Notes: generated from the sequence alone by a model not told the origin. 64,000 bases of DNA from Bradyrhizobium sp. ISRA464 (GCF_029910095.1 NZ_CP094526.1:5704001-5768000), one strand, 5' to 3'. Counted from the first letter of the stretch, positions 1 to 9,392 are shown. Numbers and translations are program-made.

Positions 1-545
1 TCGCGACGCGCACCGATGTGCTCTCGCCTCGCATGTTACGCATCATCGAGGATCTGGCGGGCGACTGGCGCCGGCTGGATGCGCGTATCGAGGGGCTGTC
101 TAGCGAGATCGAAACGCTGGCTCGTCAAGATAAGGCTTGCGAGCGACTGATGACAGTGCCCGGCATTGGACCGCTTATCTCGAGTGCAATGGTCGCCGCG
201 ATTGGCAGTGGAGACGTGTTCTCGAAAGGCCGCGACTTCGGCGCCTGGCTTGGACTGGTGCCGAAGCAGATATCGACCGGCGACCGCACGATCCTCGGCA
301 AGATATCAAGGCGCGGCAATCGCTACCTACGCGCGCTGTTCGTCCAAGCCGCATGGGTGGTGCTGGTCAGGGTGAAGTGCTGGGAGCGCTACGGCCTCAA
401 ATCTTGGATCGAAGCTGCCAAGAAGCGATTGCATCACAACGTGCTGGCGATTGCGCTCGCCAACAAGCTCGCCCGGATCGCCTGGGCGGTTCTCAACAAA
501 GGACGTGCCTTCGAGTGCGTCAAGGCTGAGGAGACGGCGTCCTGA
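1..545 (+). CDS. IS110-family transposase, C-terminal part (5' end outside window)
   Basis: The frame is open from the left edge of the window, so the GTG at 18 is probably internal rather than the true start. The visible 175 residues hold the C-terminal Transposase_20 region of IS110-type DEDD transposases: a VPGIGPLISSAMVAAIG helix-hairpin segment near residue 47, then GLVPKQISTGDRTILGKISRRG and RYLRALFVQAAW segments. The N-terminal RuvC-like DEDD domain must lie outside the window. These enzymes move the element without classical terminal inverted repeats. The GLVP..STG..LG.ISRRG pattern resembles the IS1111 branch, which is inferred from memory. The stop at 543-545 is followed by non-coding sequence that may be the right end of the element. 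Confidence 0.9.
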   Translation, partial: ATRTDVLSPRMLRIIEDLAGDWRRLDARIEGLSSEIETLARQDKACERLMTVPGIGPLISSAMVAAIGSGDVFSKGRDFGAWLGLVPKQISTGDRTILGKISRRGNRYLRALFVQAAWVVLVRVKCWERYGLKSWIEAAKKRLHHNVLAIALANKLARIAWAVLNKGRAFECVKAEETAS

Positions 546-570
546 CCTGGCCGATCCTCGCGCCGTGCTC

Positions 571-644
571 GGGGCCGTCAAGGCGCAGCCTGGCAGCGTA
601 GAGCAAGACGTCAGGACAGCACGACGGCCGGCCTTGACGGCCCC
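571..644. repeat. 14-bp perfect inverted repeat downstream of the IS110-type transposase gene
   Basis: GGGGCCGTCAAGGC at 571-584 is repeated as its exact reverse complement at 631-644, with a 46-bp spacer. It begins about 26 bp after the transposase stop. IS1111-group elements carry subterminal inverted repeats and encode their guide (bridge) RNA in the 3' non-coding end, so this could belong to either. A chance hairpin in GC-rich DNA cannot be excluded. Confidence 0.45.
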
Positions 645-1528
645 TTGCGCGCGGCGCGTCTGCGCGCGCAGGCCGGGACGAAGGAACGACCGCCAGGCAC
701 GAACAAAGGAACAGCGCGAAGTGAGGAGCTATCGAGATGATGTAACCAACATCCCTTACCCGCCGAGGTCTGCGAGAGGATGCGACGACGATGGAAGATC
801 GGTCTTCCCGGCGCATGCGAACACTGGTGACCCGAATGGCCCGTTCGAGGCCTGTCCGCTAATCAGCTCGAATGCGTGCTGATATCCATGATGGCCCGGA
901 GCACAGCACGCTCCAATCAGAGGCCGGATACATTGATGCAAGACCGCATCTGACAGGTTGCCGAAACCTCTTGCAACGCGCGGCCGGACCATACATTCGG
1001 GTCAGAATCTGCCGATGGCGGCCGAGCTGACCGATGTCCGTTCTACCCCCGCGAGCCGATGCCCCCGGATGGTCAAGGGGACCTTCGACCACGGGCCAAT
1101 GCCGGACGCTGCGCTCCAATCGCTCAAACTTTATTTATCCGTCCAGATACTCCTTTACGCGGTGGGGGCTAGGTAGGCGGCAAAACAAGCGAGACAAGGA
1201 CTAAAGCGGCTTTGGGACCTGAGTAGATGGGTGAGCGGTCGAGAGCGCCATACACTGAAAACGATGCCGGGAAGCTCAGCTTGAAGGAGCTTACCGGCTG
1301 GATCAGTATTGCCGAATTTCGTGCGACCAAATTGAAGCTTTCGGCATCGCTCAAGAAGTCCGCAATAAAGCGCCTCGTCTGGCTCGAATGTCAGCGCGAA
1401 AAGCTCCATGGCGTGCCTGCACCGAAACGCGGCCGCTTTTGATCGCGGATACGAGCCACAAAAAGACATGCTGCTGGACTTTGAATGGGCTTCTTGAGCG
1501 TCTAAGTTTTCGGGAACAGTATCCACAG
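645..1528. other. Intergenic stretch, no recognisable gene
   Basis: About 880 bp follow the IS110 end without a convincing gene. A 71-aa plus-strand ORF (1227-1442) has no family I recognise, and other short ORFs look like GC-driven shadows. The right boundary of the IS110 element is probably in the first few hundred bases but cannot be set from one copy. Confidence 0.4.
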
Positions 1529-3019
1529 ATGCGACGGCAATTGCTCATCTCAGTAGCGCTAAGTTTGACTACTCTGTACCTCGGGTCGCTACAAGCTGCG
1601 CGTGCTGTTGAGTGGATCAATTACAACGATCCTTATTACCACACGCTGGATCTGGCACCGGTCGGCGCAGGTCCCCTCGAGCTTACGAAGGTCTTTTTCC
1701 AGCGCGTTGAAGCCAATTTCAAAGGGACCGCTATGGTGTCGCCGGATGGCCGCGCGGTCATGTACCTTCAGGGTGGCAGCGACTACTCAGCGGAGCGCAA
1801 GGTATTGTACGTCGCACGGCTCGATGCGCGTGATAGCTGGAGCAGCTACGTGCTGAACATGGGCCCGTTGTGGCAATTCGGCCAGGCCAAGCGCTCGGTT
1901 CCGGCTTATGGATGGGCGTCGGACTCGTCGGGTATCTGGACTGCGACGCGGGAAAAGATCGGCCCCGGTGGAATTAACGGTTCGGGTTTGCAGCCCGCGT
2001 TCATCTCCCTGAAGGACGGTAGCATCCGTCTCTTTGAGCCACCTCGTCATAAGGCGGGCCCGCTGGACGGGCTCCTATGGGGGGACGGTGACGGATTGGC
2101 CCTCGCTTACTTCGGCGCAAGAGGCCAGTCATACCAGCCGCAACGTCACGATAAACATCCGACGTTTGCAATGATCGACGCAAAACGAGGCGTGATACTG
2201 GACACTGTCTTTGAAGGTCTCAAGGACGCCTACTACATCGCCAACGTCAACAACGCCGCGGTCACTCGACTGCAAAATGGCAAGCTACGCGCCTTGGTGA
2301 GTGCTCTCGACCAGTGGGTCGTGTGGACGCAAGGCGAGCCGCCGCGAATCTTGCCCAATCCTTATCCCGATCCCCAGGAGAGCAACAAGAAGATAGCGAT
2401 CTCCCGGGACGGATCACGTCTCCTGGTCGCCAGGCTCCGCTGCGATGCGGGCACCGTCGATGAAACAAGAGCGCGCCGTTTATGGATTAGCGAGCATTAC
2501 GAGCCCCCCTGCAAGCCGGTCGAAAGCGTCATCGCGGCCCTCTATGATCTCGACACGGGCCGCCAGCTTTGGGACGTTCGCGCGACCGTCCCTCGGCTCG
2601 ATTTTTATCCAAATCCGGCAATCAGCGAGGATGGACGCTATGCGCTCGTCGGACTTCCCTTCGATGGTCCCGATGCGCTCGTGCAAATTGCCCTGATTTC
2701 GATGGGCGATGGGAAAATCGTGCAACGTATTCGGGCGCCGGGACCGGGGTCGCTCGCCCCGGGCTTCCTTCAGGGAGATCGTGGCGTATGGGTCCGCACG
2801 AAGGCGCAACGTCGCTTTATGACCTTCGCGCTCCTGCGCAGTGACGGCGCGCGTCCGGATCTTTTTGTAGGCTGCTTGCCGCCGGTCCTAGAGGGCAAAC
2901 TTTATCCGGATTTGGAGTTTCGCGCGTCGAAAGGCAATTCCCAAACCAGCTATTCCAGAGGGTTGTTGAGGATGTCGGGGACGAACTATGTCCGGCGCTG
3001 CAGCCGGCTGTGGACGTAG
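1529..3019 (+). CDS. Secreted beta-propeller-like protein of unknown function
   Basis: The start is placed at the ATG at 1529 because it opens a standard Sec signal peptide (MRR, then hydrophobic LLISVALSLTTLYLG, then an AARA cleavage region). An in-frame ATG at 1388 would add 47 unrelated residues. The mature protein of about 470 residues shows WD40/TolB-like repeats: MVSPDGRAVMYLQGG, YGWASDSSGIW, IAISRDGSRLLVARL and AISEDGRYALVGLP each pair an SxDG turn with a strand. This suggests a periplasmic beta-propeller, for binding or scaffolding rather than a known reaction. The last 30 or so residues are rich in S and R and unlike a propeller, so the 3' end may have been replaced at a recombination junction near 2940. 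No partner gene is adjacent. Confidence 0.6.
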   Translation: MRRQLLISVALSLTTLYLGSLQAARAVEWINYNDPYYHTLDLAPVGAGPLELTKVFFQRVEANFKGTAMVSPDGRAVMYLQGGSDYSAERKVLYVARLDARDSWSSYVLNMGPLWQFGQAKRSVPAYGWASDSSGIWTATREKIGPGGINGSGLQPAFISLKDGSIRLFEPPRHKAGPLDGLLWGDGDGLALAYFGARGQSYQPQRHDKHPTFAMIDAKRGVILDTVFEGLKDAYYIANVNNAAVTRLQNGKLRALVSALDQWVVWTQGEPPRILPNPYPDPQESNKKIAISRDGSRLLVARLRCDAGTVDETRARRLWISEHYEPPCKPVESVIAALYDLDTGRQLWDVRATVPRLDFYPNPAISEDGRYALVGLPFDGPDALVQIALISMGDGKIVQRIRAPGPGSLAPGFLQGDRGVWVRTKAQRRFMTFALLRSDGARPDLFVGCLPPVLEGKLYPDLEFRASKGNSQTSYSRGLLRMSGTNYVRRCSRLWT

Positions 3020-3469
3020 TCGATGTCGATACGGCTGCGCATAACACAGCCTCCGGTCGGCATGAACAACGCCACCGGCAGGCCGACAGTAGCTCCCTCC
3101 GCAACTGATCGGGGCGCAGTTGGCGATTTTGAATAAAACCGGAGACCGCCGCTTTTGGCTATCTTGCGCGAGCGCTTGTTTTGACAACAGCGGGTCTTTG
3201 GTAGCGACCTTTGGCTATCCGCGACATGCGCCGGGTTGCTCACCAGCGAGCGGCGGTCTCATGGCTTCTAAAGTCCTGGCGTGGCTCTTCGTTCCCAATT
3301 CTGATCGCGAACGAAATGAGGAACCTATGGAGCGCAGTGCCGAAGCATTGATCATGCAAAGGCCGGGCAGCGATCCCTGCCGGCGATGCCCATGGAACTC
3401 ACTCGCGCTCGGGAACCAATTCTGAAAGTGTCCGGTTAATTCGTGGGACCGATGGGAGGGACCATCGCC
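3020..3469. other. Intergenic stretch, no recognisable gene
   Basis: No convincing coding region. A minus-strand ORF (2986-3243) overlaps the tail of the propeller gene and has no family I can name. It may be a gene remnant, which would fit the odd 3' end of the preceding gene. Confidence 0.35.
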
Positions 3470-3646
3470 ATGAGGATCGAATATCTTGCTGCAATTGCGA
3501 TCGCGGCCTTCACCGCTGGTGCTGCACTGGCGGTGCATCCCGTCGGCGCGCTAACGCTCGAAAAGCAGTCCACGCCGTCCGCCGCCGAATTGGCGACCCG
3601 GCTGGCTGCGTCCGTGGATACGTTTTTGCATCGGCCCGGTGGCTAA
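3470..3646 (+). CDS. Small putative secreted protein (58 aa)
   Basis: The ATG at 3470 follows a purine-rich GGGAGGG about 9 bp upstream and opens a signal-peptide-like segment (MRIEYLAAIAIAAFTAGAAL). The mature part would be only about 35 residues, with a short amphipathic stretch (SAAELATRLAASVDTFL). I recognise no family. The ribosome site and signal peptide support translation, but the length and isolated setting leave it uncertain. The roughly 325 bp that follow hold no recognised feature. Confidence 0.35.
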   Translation: MRIEYLAAIAIAAFTAGAALAVHPVGALTLEKQSTPSAAELATRLAASVDTFLHRPGG

Positions 3647-3973
3647 CAGCCGGCGCAACTCAAGCGCATAGGCGGCGTTCGGCCCCTACGGCAGTAAACA
3701 TCAATAGGCTGATCGCAAACAAGTTGTATCTGTTTATCATGCCGCCGCTGACGAATGCCATACAACCAGCCCCGCCCGCGCACCAAACACTAAGAGTAAG
3801 GTCGCCTTAGTTCGTGGCCTCTCGCGCACTGGCCAACCGCCCGCCGTTTAACGGTTTGGTACCAATTGGTGTCGGCATCTCATAATTGCAGATAGGCCGC
3901 GATCAGCGGCAGCGAATTCTCAAATGTCCTAACCCGACCAGCCCGGTTGGCGGTCTTTCCGAAGGAGAGGCCC

Positions 3974-4306
3974 ATGCTCAAAGGCTTCGCAATCAGTCTT
4001 CTCCACATGGCCAATTTGAGCTCGCGAAAGGTCAATGAGAAGAAGGTGCGGCGGATCTCGATCCGTGTTGGCGGTAAGCCGGAAACAGATGCTGATGGCA
4101 CCTACTTCTTCGAGTTCATGGAGCTCGTAAGAGCCTTCCAGGGAGCGCTCACCCGATGGATCGAGAGCTATAACCAGGACCGCTCGAAGTTTGTGAAGTT
4201 CGTGGAGCGATACGACGAGACCATCTCGGACAGCCGTATGGCTCAAAATGCGACCTCGCGTAAAGGGCAGCTCTTGGCGGATTGTGTTGAAAAACACCGC
4301 TGTTGA
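3974..4306 (+). pseudogene. Hypothetical gene truncated by the IS1182-type insertion
   Basis: The ATG at 3974 has a good ribosome site (GGAGAGG, 3 bp gap). The protein begins with a short hydrophobic stretch, then a basic segment (SSRKVNEKKVRRISIRVG) and an aromatic helix (TYFFEFMELVRAFQGALTRW). I recognise no family. From about residue 89 the reading frame runs into the left terminal inverted repeat of the IS element at about 4241, so the last 20 or so residues are IS-encoded. The native 3' end was not found on the far side of the element, so the gene is probably dead. Confidence 0.45.
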
Positions 4307-5843
4307 AGTCGAGTGAGATCGCTGATTCATTTCCCCATGTGGGTGGAGGCTTGAATCGATGATGGGTCCGCGGCAGATCGATCAGGCGGCGCTGTTCTAC
4401 GAGTTCTCACTTGAACGACATGTTCCCGCCGCGCACCTGCTGAGGGCAATCGACCGATTCGTCGATTTGTCCGACGTTCGGAGCCACCTGGCGCCATTTT
4501 ACGGCTCGACTGGCCGGCCTTCGATTGATCCCGAGCTGCTCGTCCGGATGCTGCTGGTTGGCTACTGTTACGGCATTCGTTCCGAACGGCGGCTGTGCGA
4601 GGAGGTGCACCTGATCCTTGCCTACCGCTGGTTCTGTCGGCTCGGGCTTGGCGGCGAGGTGCCGGACCACTCGATCTTCTCCAAAAACAGGCATGGCCGC
4701 TTCCGTGATTGCGATCTGCTGCGCAAGTTGTTCGAGACGGTGGTTCGGCGCTGCATGGCAGAAGGGTTGGTCGACGGGGCCGCTTTTGCGGTCGATGCCA
4801 GCCTGATTGCCGCTGATGCCAACAAGCAGCGTTCTGTTGCCGGGTCTGATGAGGTTGACTGGGAGGCCGTTGCCAGGACGCGCCGATCCGTCCGGGAGTA
4901 TCTCGACACTCTGGATAAGGCTGCTTGGGGCGCGGCGAGCGAAACGGTACCGAAGTTCATCTCGAAGTCGGATCCGGCCGCGCAATGGACCGGCGCTCAC
5001 AAAGGACATGCCTTCTTTGCCTACGCCAACAACTACCTCATCGACCTGAAGGTCGCGATCATCGTCGACGTCGAGGCGACGCGAGCGATCCGGCAGGCAG
5101 AGGTCGGCGCGGCACGCACAATGATTGAGCGTACTGAAGAGCACCTTGATCTCTGTCCCGGGCGCCTGGCCGCCGATAGTGCCTATGCATCGGCGGAGAT
5201 GCTGGGATGGCTAGTCAACGAGCGGGCGATCGAGCCGCACATCCCGGTGTTCGACAAGTCGGCCCACGCGGATGTGACGTTCTCGCGCGAAGCATTCGCC
5301 TACGATCAACAAAGCGACGTTTACATCTGCCCGGCAGGCAAGGTGCTGACTGCCACGGGGACGCTGGTGCATGATGGAGCAACACTGCTCTATCGGGCCA
5401 TCAAACATGTTTGCGATGCCTGCGAGCTTAAGCCACGTTGCTGTCCGAAGACGCCCGCCCGCAAGGTCGCACGTTCAATCCACGAAATGGCTCGAGACGT
5501 TGCGCGCGAGATCGCCAAGACTGATGCCTATGTCAGGTCCCGGTGCGAGAGAAAGAAGATTGAGACGCTCTTCGCGCACCTCAAGCGCATCCTGCGCCTC
5601 GACCGTCTCAGACTAAGCGGCCCGTTGGGCGCTCGAGACGAGCTCCTCCTTGCTGCCACGGCCCAGAACCTCCGGAAGCTGGCAAAGTTGATCCCGCTGC
5701 CCAGCCCACGTTCCAGCCCGCCTAAGCGCCGGTAAGCCTGCGCAGGCCACGCTCTCCGCGCTATCCCTGACGGCTCATTCGGTGACTTCTTCAACACAAT
5801 CCGCCAAGAGCTACCCTCCCCGCCAAGTCGCATTTTGGACCCT
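4239..5843 (+). mobile_element. IS1182-type insertion sequence (about 1.6 kb) with long imperfect terminal inverted repeats
   Basis: Both ends carry related inverted arms. The left arm (about 4241-4297) contains AAAATGCGAC and then AGCTCTTGGCGGATTGTG. The right arm (about 5781-5843) is its reverse complement, with a 23-bp perfect core (AGCTCTTGGC...TGTTGAA). The arms enclose one transposase gene. The exact outer ends are uncertain by a few bases and I could not identify a clear target duplication. Confidence 0.75.
4359..5735 (+). CDS. IS1182-family (DDE) transposase
   Basis: This 458-residue, full-length transposase has the N-terminal DUF772-like region (RPSIDPELLVRMLLVGY, residues about 50-70), the first catalytic Asp in FAVDASLIAADA near 145-150, then LAADSAYASAEMLGWL with the second acidic region. 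A cysteine-rich patch (YICPAG, CDACELKPRCC) follows, and the C-terminal RKKIETLFAHLKRIL segment carries the third acidic residue. It catalyses cut-and-paste movement of the surrounding element. The gene has no internal stops and sits between the inverted repeats, so the element may be active. The ATG at 4359 could be replaced by the second codon, also ATG. Confidence 0.9.
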   Translation: MMGPRQIDQAALFYEFSLERHVPAAHLLRAIDRFVDLSDVRSHLAPFYGSTGRPSIDPELLVRMLLVGYCYGIRSERRLCEEVHLILAYRWFCRLGLGGEVPDHSIFSKNRHGRFRDCDLLRKLFETVVRRCMAEGLVDGAAFAVDASLIAADANKQRSVAGSDEVDWEAVARTRRSVREYLDTLDKAAWGAASETVPKFISKSDPAAQWTGAHKGHAFFAYANNYLIDLKVAIIVDVEATRAIRQAEVGAARTMIERTEEHLDLCPGRLAADSAYASAEMLGWLVNERAIEPHIPVFDKSAHADVTFSREAFAYDQQSDVYICPAGKVLTATGTLVHDGATLLYRAIKHVCDACELKPRCCPKTPARKVARSIHEMARDVAREIAKTDAYVRSRCERKKIETLFAHLKRILRLDRLRLSGPLGARDELLLAATAQNLRKLAKLIPLPSPRSSPPKRR

Positions 5844-5870
5844 GAGCGGTCATTCAGCGCCAATTCAACT

Positions 5871-6824
5871 CTAGCGGCTTGATAGCGGATGCGCTGCGTC
5901 CAGTGTTTGAAGCTCCTGAGGTGTCAGTGTCAGTGACAGTGCGACGGCGTTTTCCTTTACATGTGCCACGGACCCGGATTCGGGAATTGCAATGACGTTA
6001 CCGCTGCGGATGGTCCAGGCCAGTGCCACAGCGGCTGCGGAGCAAGCGTGTGCTGCGGCAATGCGCCCAAGATTGGGATCACCCAGCAGGTTGGCGCCGA
6101 GGCCGCCAAGCGGCGAATAGGCCATCACCGGCATGCTGTGCCGTTCGCACCACGGCAGTAGGTCGCGTTCAATGCTGCGGCCGCCGAGGTTGTAAAAGAC
6201 CTGATTGGTCACGCAACGATCGCCTTGTGGAGTATGGAACAGATCTTCCATTTGGGTGACTGTGAAGTTGGACACGCCCCAGGCACGAATCTTGCCAGCT
6301 GCGCGTAGACTTTCGAACCCCGCTGCGACCTCGGAAAGTTCGGCGTTCGAAGTTGGCGAGTGCAGCAAATAGAGATCGAGATGATCAATACCGAGCCGGG
6401 TAAGGCTCGCCTCACAAGCACGTGCCATGGCATCTCCAGTGACCTCATCGGCTTCCACCTTGGAAACTACGAAGGCGCGGTCACGCTGACCGGCAATCAC
6501 GCGCCTAATCAACTCTTCGGAACGGCCTTCACCGTAATTTCCCGATGTGTCAATCAGCCTCATCCCAAGAGAAAGGCCCGTGCGTAACGCTTCTTCTTCG
6601 TCAGCTGCCGGATGTCTCCCCTGCCCGATATGCCAAGAGCCCTGACCGATCGCCGGGACAACGGTGCCGTCGCGAAACTTGACGGTCCGCGCCGTGCCCG
6701 TTGCCGCGACGGCAGTTGCTGCATCGAGAGCCAACGCGCCAGACAAAGTCACCAACGAACCAAGCGCGACGCAACGTTCATTGAATTCACGCCGGCTCAG
6801 AAATCTTGTATCGCTACTCTTCAC
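5871..6824 (-). CDS. Aldo/keto reductase with Tat signal
   Basis: This is a complete 317-aa AKR-superfamily protein. It starts at a GTG (6824) with AAGGA about 8 bp upstream. The N terminus carries a twin-arginine export motif (SRREFN at about residues 10-15) and a hydrophobic core ending in AVAA, so the mature enzyme is probably periplasmic. The catalytic tetrad is visible: Asp92 and Tyr97 (LIDTSGNYGEG), Lys122 (VVSKVEADE) and His155 (LYLLHSP). AKRs reduce carbonyls with NAD(P)H, and exported Tat-type members may bind the cofactor before export. It lies about 400 bp downstream of a second, IS-broken Tat-AKR on the same strand and may be the last member of that redox operon. The substrate is unknown. 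Confidence 0.85.
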   Translation of the reverse strand: MKSSDTRFLSRREFNERCVALGSLVTLSGALALDAATAVAATGTARTVKFRDGTVVPAIGQGSWHIGQGRHPAADEEEALRTGLSLGMRLIDTSGNYGEGRSEELIRRVIAGQRDRAFVVSKVEADEVTGDAMARACEASLTRLGIDHLDLYLLHSPTSNAELSEVAAGFESLRAAGKIRAWGVSNFTVTQMEDLFHTPQGDRCVTNQVFYNLGGRSIERDLLPWCERHSMPVMAYSPLGGLGANLLGDPNLGRIAAAHACSAAAVALAWTIRSGNVIAIPESGSVAHVKENAVALSLTLTPQELQTLDAAHPLSSR

Positions 6825-7221
6825 GACACTGTCCTTCGACTGCGTGCTCGATCTGAAGATCGATCAGCTGAGTTCCGATTGGCTGGCTCACCACGAAGAT
6901 TGAAGCCTCCGGCTGCTCAGTCAAGATATGCGGAATGGGTATTTGTGGCCCTTCGCGTCGGCGGGCAATGCCATAAGATTTGGTCGGCTTTTGGCAACCC
7001 CGGAGATGCGAGGGTGCGCCGCCTCGGGCGAAAACGTCGTGGATGACCCCTTCTCGAAGATAACTCCACAGTGAATCGATTTCCGCTTTCGGGGGCAGAG
7101 CTAGAGGCCAATGATGTCGCCGCTGGCTAAAATCGCATCAGGGTTGGCGAGGTTTCTAGTATCGATAACAAGCGGATTTTGGGGCAGGCTAAAGTTTTTC
7201 GTGCTTTGATGCGTGTCACGA
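6825..7221. other. Intergenic stretch holding one copy of a dispersed repeat
   Basis: The stretch lies between the intact AKR gene and the stop codon of the broken AKR. Apart from the repeat at 6952-7043, no gene or structure was recognised. Confidence 0.4.
6952..7043 (+). repeat. Dispersed repeat, copy 1 (about 92 bp)
   Basis: TTCGCGTCGGcGGGCAAtGC, AAGATTTGGTCGGCTTTTGG and GAAAACGTCG blocks occur here in the same order as at 13370-13461, with scattered substitutions. It is non-coding in both places and of unknown function. It may be a remnant of an old mobile sequence. Confidence 0.6.
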
Positions 7222-7352
7222 TCAAAGCGACTCGACAAACCCGATCATTCGACGGCGTTGATCAGGATCGGGCAACGGGCCGCGCATCGCGCCGGCGTTG
7301 TCCGTCATGTGGCCGGGATCGCCGGTCCCGGGGATCACCGCGGTCACACGCG
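7222..7352 (-). pseudogene. 3' fragment of the IS66-interrupted Tat aldo/keto reductase
   Basis: Read on the minus strand directly after the target duplication, this gives SRVTAVIPGTGDPGHMTDN... ending FVESL and a TGA at 7222-7224. The frame continues exactly from the 5' fragment at 9897-10674 once the IS66 element and one copy of the 8-bp duplication are removed: 778 + 131 = 909 bp, or 302 codons plus stop. VIPGTGDPGHMTDN is the conserved C-terminal AKR segment that binds the cofactor phosphate. Confidence 0.9.
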
Positions 7353-7360
7353 AGTCGCCG
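7353..7360. repeat. Target-site duplication, left copy (AGTCGCCG)
   Basis: AGTCGCCG abuts the left end of the IS66 element and is repeated at 9897-9904 at its right end. Eight base pairs is the normal IS66 duplication length. Confidence 0.92.
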
Positions 7361-7368
7361 GTAAGCGC

Positions 7369-8970
7369 TTAACCGCCACCCCATTGATGCTGGCTTGACG
7401 TTTTGCGGAACCGCCATGGCATTAAGTCGTCGATTTCGCTTTGGGGATGGCCGGCGATGATCGCCGTGAGCGTTTCGGCGATGTAGGCGGCCGGGTTGAC
7501 GTCGTTGAGCTTACAGGTCGCCACGATGGATGCGAGCAAGGCCCAGTTTTCGGCTCCGACCTCATGACCAGCGAAGAGTGCGTTTTTTCTGGTCAAGCAG
7601 ATCGGCCGGATCGCGTTTTCAACCGGATTGGTGTCGAGCTCGAGCCGCCCGTCATCGAGGAAGCGCGTCAGCCTCTGCCAATGATTGAGCGCGTAGCGGA
7701 TGTCATCAGCGAGCGTCGAGCCGCTGGAGATCATCGACAGCTGTTTCTCGAACCACGGCTTCAACGCCTCGACGAGGGGCCGCGAGTGTTCCTTGCGCGC
7801 GGCCAGCCTGATGTCCGGCGATGAACCGCGTGCCATGGCTTCGATGCCGTAGAGCTGTGCGATCTGCCGGACGGCGGCCTCGGCGATCGGCGATTTACTG
7901 TTGCGGGCCAATTTGACGAAGCGCCGGCGCAAATGGCTCCAGCAGTGTACGAGCGTCCAGGGTCCTTGCGGTCGAGCGACTTCGATCAGCCGATCATAGC
8001 CGTCGTAGGCATCGCATTGCAGGAAGCGTCCGGTGAAGCCGTCCAGGAACTGCTCAGCGAAGGCGCCGCTGCGACCGGGGGCATATCGGAACAGCACGAT
8101 CGGCGGACTTGGGCCGCTATGGCCGCGGTCGTCGGAGACGATCGCCCAGAAGTAACCCTTCTTCGTTTGACCACGCCCGGGATCGAGCACCGGCGCCGTG
8201 GTTTCATCCATGAACAGGCGATCCGCCGCTGCCAGATGGCAGCGCATGCGGTCGGCAACGGGCTGCAGATGGAAGCAGGCGCGACCGGACCAGTTGCCCA
8301 GTGTCGCCCGATCAAGTCGAATCCCCTGGCGCGCATAGATCTCGGCCTGACGGTAAAACGGCGTATGGTCGCCAAACTTGGAGACGATCACCTGCGCAAT
8401 CGCCGCTTCGGTCGGTAGTCCACCAGGCACGACATGCTCTGGTGCGTGCGCCTGCACGACAGGGCCGGAGCAGCGGCGGCAGATGTATTTCGGGCGACGC
8501 GTGACCAGCACGCGCCATTGTGCCGGGATCACGTCAAGGCGTTTGCTGACGTCCTCGCCGATCTTCGTCATCGCGCCGCAACCGCACGGACAGAACGTGC
8601 TCGCAGGCTCGAGGATCCGCTCCACCTGCGGCAAATGGGCGGGCAAGCAGCCCCGATTGCGATGACGGTCCTGATCCGATTCAGCACGCGATCGGCCCCT
8701 GATGACCGTCGCAGCCTTCTCTTGTGCCGCGTCCAGGACGCCTTGCGCGATCTCCACGTCTTCGAGCGGCAAATGATATTGATCTGGCCGCAGCTTCTCG
8801 GACTTCGCTCCGAACTTCTCTCGGCGTAGTTCCCCGAGAATGACCTCCAACCGGCGCCGCGCTTCTTCCGACGTTGCCAACGCCGCTTGATGTTCGCTCA
8901 ATGCTGCCTGCGTTTGCGCTAAAAGCGCCTTCAGGCGTTCATTCTCGTCGCGAAGCGTCGCGGTGCTCAT
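7369..8970 (-). CDS. tnpC: IS66 TnpC transposase
   Basis: This is the DDE transposase of the IS66 element. The start is put at the ATG at 8970 (MSTATLRDENERLKALLAQ), since the 14 residues added by the upstream GTG are not typical. The order is a leucine-zipper-like coiled coil (about residues 1-45), a helix-turn-helix region, a zinc-finger CPCGC-x-YICRRC motif around 125-170, and the catalytic core with FMDETTAPVL, FLQCDAYDGYDRLI and the NPVENAIRPICLTRKNALFAG segment near the C terminus. It ends with the usual PAAYIAETLTAI C-terminal domain. The frame is complete. Confidence 0.95.
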   Translation of the reverse strand: MSTATLRDENERLKALLAQTQAALSEHQAALATSEEARRRLEVILGELRREKFGAKSEKLRPDQYHLPLEDVEIAQGVLDAAQEKAATVIRGRSRAESDQDRHRNRGCLPAHLPQVERILEPASTFCPCGCGAMTKIGEDVSKRLDVIPAQWRVLVTRRPKYICRRCSGPVVQAHAPEHVVPGGLPTEAAIAQVIVSKFGDHTPFYRQAEIYARQGIRLDRATLGNWSGRACFHLQPVADRMRCHLAAADRLFMDETTAPVLDPGRGQTKKGYFWAIVSDDRGHSGPSPPIVLFRYAPGRSGAFAEQFLDGFTGRFLQCDAYDGYDRLIEVARPQGPWTLVHCWSHLRRRFVKLARNSKSPIAEAAVRQIAQLYGIEAMARGSSPDIRLAARKEHSRPLVEALKPWFEKQLSMISSGSTLADDIRYALNHWQRLTRFLDDGRLELDTNPVENAIRPICLTRKNALFAGHEVGAENWALLASIVATCKLNDVNPAAYIAETLTAIIAGHPQSEIDDLMPWRFRKTSSQHQWGGG

Positions 8971-9038
8971 GCGCCATGTCGAGCACATCTGCGCCGACGG
9001 CGCCATGCCCAACTCGGCACAGAGTCATTCTGCCGCAC

Positions 9039-9392
9039 TTATCCAGCGATCTGTGGACGCCGCGCTTCCTCCGGGCGGACCAACCGCCAATCCAGGCCCT
9101 CAAACAGCGCGGCGAACATCGCCGGCGATATCCGCATCACGCCGTCCGCAATCTTTGGCCACACGAACTTGCAACCCTCGAGGCGTTTATGCACCAGCAC
9201 CAGGCCCGTTCGATCCCACACCAGAATCTTGATCCGGTCCGCCCGTTTCGACCGGAACACGAAGGCTGCACCGCTGAACGGATCGAGGCCAAGCATCTCC
9301 TGCACCTTCGCAGCAAGCCCATCGTGCCCACAGCGGAAGTCGACGGGCCGCGTCGCGATATAAATCTTCAGTTCGGAGCCGGGGACAATCAT
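9039..9392 (-). CDS. tnpB: IS66 accessory protein TnpB
   Basis: This 117-aa protein is the IS66 Orf2. It has the conserved RPVDFRCGHDGLAAKVQ, GAAFVFRSKRADRIKILVWD and KRLEGCKFVWP blocks. The ATG at 9392 overlaps the tnpA stop in an ATGA (9389-9392), the usual coupled arrangement. TnpB is needed for efficient transposition of IS66 elements, but its biochemical role is unknown. Confidence 0.95.
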   Translation of the reverse strand: MIVPGSELKIYIATRPVDFRCGHDGLAAKVQEMLGLDPFSGAAFVFRSKRADRIKILVWDRTGLVLVHKRLEGCKFVWPKIADGVMRISPAMFAALFEGLDWRLVRPEEARRPQIAG

